64,000 bases of DNA, taken from Cynocephalus volans. Lineage: Eukaryota > Chordata > Mammalia > Dermoptera > Cynocephalidae. The stretch lies in the NCBI RefSeq assembly GCF_027409185.1, contig NC_084478.1, positions 81,761,624 through 81,825,623 of the forward strand, written 5' to 3'. Below, in pieces: positions 60,167-64,000 of this stretch. Both the position numbers and the translations under genes were made by a program. The notes under the pieces were generated by a model. The model was not told the DNA's origin. It searched no databases and worked only from the letters and a program-made list of their open reading frames with translations. Position 1 is the stretch's first letter; each line of letters starts with the position of its first letter.

Positions 60167-60613
60167 CTGATTGAACTACACCAATTTCCCTTAATTGGCA
60201 CCCCTCCTCTAAAGTATTCTAATTTGTGAAGGCATCCTCATTAATGACTTTGAGAGTAGGATGGACCATGTTCCATGCTATGAACACCACCCAGTGTAGC
60301 AAGAGAAAGACTATATGCTGTGCTGCCATAAATTTATTTAATACAGTTGCTTCCTTTGCATCCACTTTTAGGCCTGACGTAAGTTGTTTGAAATCCAGTG
60401 TGGTTGTTTCTGATATAGTTCATTTGTTTCTCACCCCACTGACCCAAAACCCAACCCAACACACACAGTAAAACCTAATGGTCAACAGCAGAAACACCAG
60501 AGTCATGCGAATAAATTCTCCCCTTTGTGTGTTTTTTTTGTTCTTCAAACCAGGCAGTCCACAACCCCTGTGGGCCTCCGGTTGACAAGCCTAGCCTCTC
60601 TGGGACCATGAGT

Positions 60614-60640
60614 TTTGTTGTTGTTGTTGTTGTTTCATGC
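60614..60640. repeat. (GTT)n microsatellite
   Basis: About seven 'gtt' units in ERV-B gag/leader sequence. Confidence 0.9.
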
Positions 60641-61148
60641 AGTTTGGTTTCATTTTCTCATTGTGTCTCATCTGACCAGAACCTAACTTTCCCCCCAGTT
60701 CAGGGCTTTTATGAAGAGTGGCTGTCTTGGTTTACAGCCACTCTTGATGGAGAGAACTTGAGACCAAATTAGAAAGAAACCACTACAATAAAAATTAAAC
60801 ACATGCCCATGATCGTTGAGATGGGTGGACATTGTGCACCTGTTTCCATAAGTCTGGTGAATCCCAAAGTAAAGAATTAATTTGAGGATCATGAGATATG
60901 CCAGCCAGTTGGCTCATCCTGGCAGAAATTAAAATTAATTTGGTGCCAGCATAGTATTGGCACAAGAGCCAATCAGTTCCCCTTTCAACTGCTAATTACA
61001 TAAAATCTTTTAATAAATTTTGAATGTCTAATCAAGGCCAATCCTGGACCTCTGTTTCAGTTTCCTCCTCTTGTATTTCTGATTTTGGTGTGGTTATAAT
61101 ATGTACTTCAGGGGGATCTTCTCTACTCAGCTCATGTTAGTAAGCTTC

Positions 61149-61607
61149 TGTATTAGTTTCCTATGGCTGCAGTTAAAAAAAAAAAATCACCACATACTTA
61201 GTGGCTTAAAACAACAGAAATTAACTTTTCCACAGTTCTGGAGGAAAGTCTGAAACCAGTTCCACTGGGTTGAAATCAAGCTGTCTGAAGGGCTGTGCTA
61301 TCTCCAGAGGCTCTAGCAGAGAATCAGTTGCTTGCTTCTTCTGACTGCTGAGAGCTGCTGGCATTTCTTGGCTTGTGGCTACATCACTCCAATCTCTGCC
61401 TCTATCATCACATTGCTTTCTCCTCCTACGTCTACCTCTCTCTCATAAGGTCACTTGTGATTACATTTAGAGCCCACCCAGATAACACAGCAGAGTTTTC
61501 CCACCTCAATATCCTTAGCTTAATCATATCTCCAAAGTCTTTGTCATATAAAGTAACATTCAAAGGTTCCAGGGTTGGAATGTGTTCATCTTGGGAGACC
61601 TACCACA
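61149..61607 (-). mobile_element. MaLR LTR in ERV-B gag
   Basis: 'tgtattagtttcctatggct', 'tagtggcttaaaacaacag', 'ggctgtgctatctccagagg', 'cttggcttgtggctacatc', ending 'gacctaccaca'. Flanks gcttc (left) and gctgc (right) match at four of five positions, as expected of an old 5-bp duplication. Confidence 0.85.
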
Positions 61608-62045
61608 GCTGCCTCCTCCAGGGAGTCCCAATCAGTTTAAGCAGGGTTAGGGGAATCCTCCATGGTTTCTATCTTATTAGCTTTAGAGGCCATGGGCCTA
61701 AGCCAAGAGGAAAGTAGCCCTTTAGCTTGTTTGTTATGCTTTAACTCTTAAGAGAGCAAGTATCCACTGTCATTCTGTTTACAATTAACCAGTAGAATCA
61801 TGGTGTCTTTTGGCATTTAGGATGTTCAGATAAGGCATTTGGGGCCACTTTTTATAGTCCTTTGTGCCACAGGACACCACGGGTGTATTCTCCAACAACC
61901 CTGAGAATCAGGATCTTTATGACTGAAGCATGGGCAGCAGCAGCAGCAAAGGGATTTAAGGGTCTTAGTGAGCTGTCTGTTCTTAGGAGTGTAGAACTCA
62001 GCAGGCCACACGGAGTTGTTGCTGCCTTTTTAAAAAACAAAAATC

Positions 62046-62162
62046 ATCTTCCTTCCTTCCTTCCTTCCTTCCTTCCTTCCTTCCTTCCTTCCTTCCTTCC
62101 TTCCTTCCTTCCTTCCTTCCTTCCTTTCTTTCTTTCTTTCTTTCTTTTTCTTTCTTTCCTCT
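62046..62162. repeat. (TTCC)n followed by (TTTC)n microsatellite
   Basis: About 20 'ttcc' units, then 'tttc' units and 'ttttcc' remnants. The Ser/Leu/Phe-rich plus frame (61,862-62,179) and the Lys/Glu/Gly-rich minus frame are artefacts of this tract. Confidence 0.97.
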
Positions 62163-62289
62163 TTTTTCCTCTCTACTGAGTGCTTTTTCTATGAGCAACT
62201 ACCCAATAAGCCTGTATATATTTTTGTTGTTGTTGCTGTTGTTTGTTTAAGTTTCTATGTGCTTTCTTAAATAAAAGTTGTTTCTTTAT

Positions 62290-62471
62290 TATTATTAGCA
62301 TATTCATTATCACAAATCATGATTTTTCTTTATGGCCCTTACTCAACCTGTCCCTCCCCAAACCCACTCCCTCCCTCCCCCGCCTCTAGTAACCTTAGGT
62401 TTGTTCTATTCTTCTGAAAGTTCAATGAATTGTTGTGGTCTGTCCTTCCTTTCTTTGTTTCTTTCTTTGTT

Positions 62472-62515
<44 letters not shown>

Positions 62516-62950
62516 ATCTCTTTCTCTCCTTCTTTCTTGGTACCCAGTTATAAGTGAGAACAGGTGGTATTTGTCTTCCCTAGTCTGGCTTATTTCACTT
62601 AACATAATTTTCTCCAGACTCATCCATGTTGCTGCAAATGGAAGAATTTCATTCTTTCTTATGGCTGAGTAGTACTCCATTGTGCATATATACCACATTT
62701 TCCTTATCCAGTCATGTGTAGATGGACACTTAGGTTGGTTCCATATTTTGGCCATTGTAAATAGAGCTGGGCTGAACATAGGAGTGCAAGTATCACTTCG
62801 ACATGATTTCTATTCCTTTGGGTATGTACCCAGCAGTGGGATGGCTGGGTAATATGGTAGATCTATCTGTAATTGTTTGAGAAACCTCCATACCATTTTC
62901 CATAAAGGCTGCACCATTTTCTAGTCCCACCAACAGTGTAGAAGGTATTT
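62290..62950 (-). mobile_element. L1 3' end with internal (CT)n
   Basis: Complement of an L1 3' region: 'agtgagaacaggtggtatttg', 'cttatttcacttaacataat', 'gtactccattgtgcatatat', 'ggttccatattttggccatt', to 'cccaccaacagtgtagaagg'. A (CT)n run lies at 62,477-62,508. Confidence 0.88.
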
Positions 62951-62952
62951 CT

Positions 62953-63272
62953 TAAGAGGAGGATGTAGAAATGGACAACAGGTACATGAAAAAATGCTCA
63001 ACATCATTAGTCATCAGAGAAATGCAAATCAAAACTACATTGAGACATCATCTCACCCCAGTTAGACTGGCCATTATTAAAAAGACCATGAATATCAAAT
63101 GCTGGTGAGGATGTGGGGAAAGTGTACTCTTCTATTCTGTTGGTGGGACTGTAAATTAGCACAGCCATTATGAAAAACAGTATGGAGGCTCTTCAAACAG
63201 CTACAGATAGAACTAGCATATGATCCAGCAATCCCACTACTGGGTATATATCCAAAGGAACGGAGATTATCA
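62953..63272 (+). mobile_element. L1 ORF2 C-terminal fragment
   Basis: 'gaaatggacaacaggtacatg', 'tcagagaaatgcaaatcaaa', 'gaggatgtggggaaagtgt', 'atccagcaatcccactactg'. It overlaps about 150 bp of L1 sequence with its neighbour in the opposite orientation but differs from it at many positions, so it is probably a separate insertion. Confidence 0.75.
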
Positions 63273-63430
63273 TGAGCCTGTATATTGCACAAGGTGTAAG
63301 TTCTTTCCCTTGAGCTCTCTAAAGAACAGGGGTCAAGGCCTGGTAAGAACACATGACCAATTGGTCGCATGGTTAGATTCTTTCCTCTGAGCCTAGCATC
63401 TGTCACAACTTATGTATTCAAACACACAGA
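63273..63430. other. Short unassigned spacer
   Basis: No repeat or gene recognised. Confidence 0.3.
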
Positions 63431-63578
63431 GACAGGGAATTTAAAACAACCCTGATTAATATATTAAGAGATTTAAAGCAAAAATGTAGACCACTAAAAG
63501 AACAGATGGGTATTATAAGAAGGATGAAAACTCTGAGAAAGAATCAAAGGTAAATGTTAAAAATTAAAAACACTACCA
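63431..63578 (+). mobile_element. Old L1M ORF1 fragment, host of the terminal L1
   Basis: 'accctgattaatatattaag', 'aagaacagatgggtattata' and 'atgaaaactctgagaaagaa' follow L1M ORF1 in order. Confidence 0.65.
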
Positions 63579-63579
63579 G

Positions 63580-64000
63580 GGGGGGTTTCAAGATGGTGGT
63601 GGCTGCAGCGGTTGGTGCGGAGTAGCTGAGGTGGAAAAGGTGGCCACTGGGCCTCAGGCAGCTGGGAAACTTGTGGACCTTCCTCTTGCCATCTCTTAAG
63701 GGAGGACCGCTGCTGGTGGTCGGTCATGGGGGCTGACCGCCACTTTGCCCTCGGCGGGAGAGGCTGCCTCATTTACAGGAAACAGCTTTGAAGAATGGAC
63801 CAGGAAAAGAACTGTTCCGTAGCTGCAAAAGCGAGTCTCTAAACAGAGAACAAAGCGCCAGGGCTGCTGTGGATGCAGACAGGATCCCAGAGGCCGGGGC
63901 TGCGCTGAAGGCAGCCAGCTGACCTATTCATGATTCGAGGTTTCAGGCCAGCATTAAAGAAGATTCCTGGGAGCGCCCGAGCCATGCCGCGGGACCGAGC
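63580..64000 (+). mobile_element. 5' end of a possibly full-length L1 (cut by window end)
   Basis: Begins with a G-run and 'tttcaagatggtggtggctg', then CpG-containing 'cggttggtgcggagtagctg' and 'gggcctcaggcagctgggaa'. This is the L1 5'UTR/promoter type: GC-rich, at the exact 5' start, unlike the 5'-truncated copies elsewhere. ORF1 and ORF2 would lie beyond the window. Confidence 0.75.
63589..63596 (+). promoter_or_regulatory. YY1-type site at the L1 5' start
   Basis: CAAGATGG lies about 10 bases after the element start. In human L1 a YY1 site at this position sets accurate transcription initiation. Role here is inferred from position and sequence. Confidence 0.6.

Larger units (their letters stand above)
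55000..62045 (-). mobile_element. ERV-B: long decayed minus-strand endogenous retrovirus
   Basis: Read on the minus strand from 62,045 downward: gag-like sequence (62,045-60,180, interrupted by an MaLR at 61,149-61,607), protease-like (about 59,780 and 59,250-59,090, where the DTG-type triad is degenerate), reverse transcriptase (58,960-58,170), RNase H (about 57,360-57,130), integrase (about 56,960-56,500), then unassigned sequence to 55,000. A second MaLR lies at 59,799-60,166. No LTR pair was found. Stops and shifts occur throughout, so no product is possible. The pol layout is gammaretrovirus/class I-like. Shares gag and protease features with ERV-A. Confidence 0.7.

Noticed and set aside
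61862..62198. Frames rich in Ser/Leu/Phe or Lys/Glu/Gly
   Set aside because: Products of the (TTCC)n/(TTTC)n tract; not proteins.
62332..62779. Arg/Glu-rich 146-codon minus frame
   Set aside because: Antisense or sense reading of an L1 3' end with a (CT)n run; only the part beyond the repeat is L1 ORF2 C-terminus.
62290..63272. Second twin-primed L1
   Set aside because: The two oppositely oriented pieces share about 150 bp of L1 but differ at many sites there, and no target duplication was found. Two separate insertions are more likely.

Overview
The window is mammalian nuclear DNA and almost entirely old retrotransposon sequence. I see no intact cellular protein-coding gene. The two recognisable cellular genes are broken copies on opposite strands: a MAGE-superfamily pseudogene (about 4.36-6.37 kb, minus) and a PTP4A1 (PRL-1 phosphatase) retrocopy (about 21.46-23.97 kb, plus). 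There are no ribosome binding sites, operons, tRNAs, rRNAs or CRISPR arrays.

Organism: LINE-1, L2, MIR and MaLR (MLT1/MST-type) repeats make it a placental mammal. There is no Alu, B1/B2, BovB-type or carnivore-type SINE. The only lineage-specific SINE trace is a 36-base tRNA-Ile-like head at 11,363-11,398. That head, and the two characteristic L1 3'-UTR types, fit a colugo (Dermoptera, CYN SINEs) best; this is inference from memory of those families. L1 richness, SINE poverty and a MAGE relative would suit an X-linked or other AT-rich region, but that is a weak guess.

Layout. 0-7 kb: the least repetitive part, with L2 fragments, a mariner-like MITE and the MAGE pseudogene with a CpG-rich 5' part. 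7-14 kb: old L1M fragments in both orientations, a probable LTR and a 5' piece of a younger L1. 14-17.7 kb: a minus-strand endogenous retrovirus (ERV-A) split by two plus-strand MaLR LTRs. 17.7-24.4 kb: one old plus-strand L1 cut by a minus-strand L1, then by the PTP4A1 retrocopy; at the left edge of the retrocopy sits a 5'-inverted L1 flanked by a 13-bp target duplication. 24.4-29.5 kb: a plus-strand class I ERV (ERV-C) with LTR ends. 29.5-32.5 kb: L2, MIR, an L1 tail and a possible LTR. 32.7-45.3 kb: old plus-strand L1s interrupted by younger L1s, including a 5.2-kb L1 at 39.0-44.3 kb. 46.4-52.5 kb: a 6.1-kb L1 with a clear target duplication. 52.5-55 kb: old L1 carrying an 833-bp solo LTR (6-bp target duplication) and a 450-bp MaLR LTR (5-bp target duplication). 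55-62 kb: a long decayed minus-strand ERV (ERV-B), same family as ERV-A, with gag, protease, RT, RNase H and integrase traces. 62-64 kb: simple repeats, L1 tails, and the 5' UTR of an L1 that runs off the window end.

Nothing here looks like a coordinated pathway. The biological interest is in the insertion history: nested elements with readable target-site duplications, a tail-less SINE fragment, a twin-primed L1, and a solo LTR with a duplicated U3 block.
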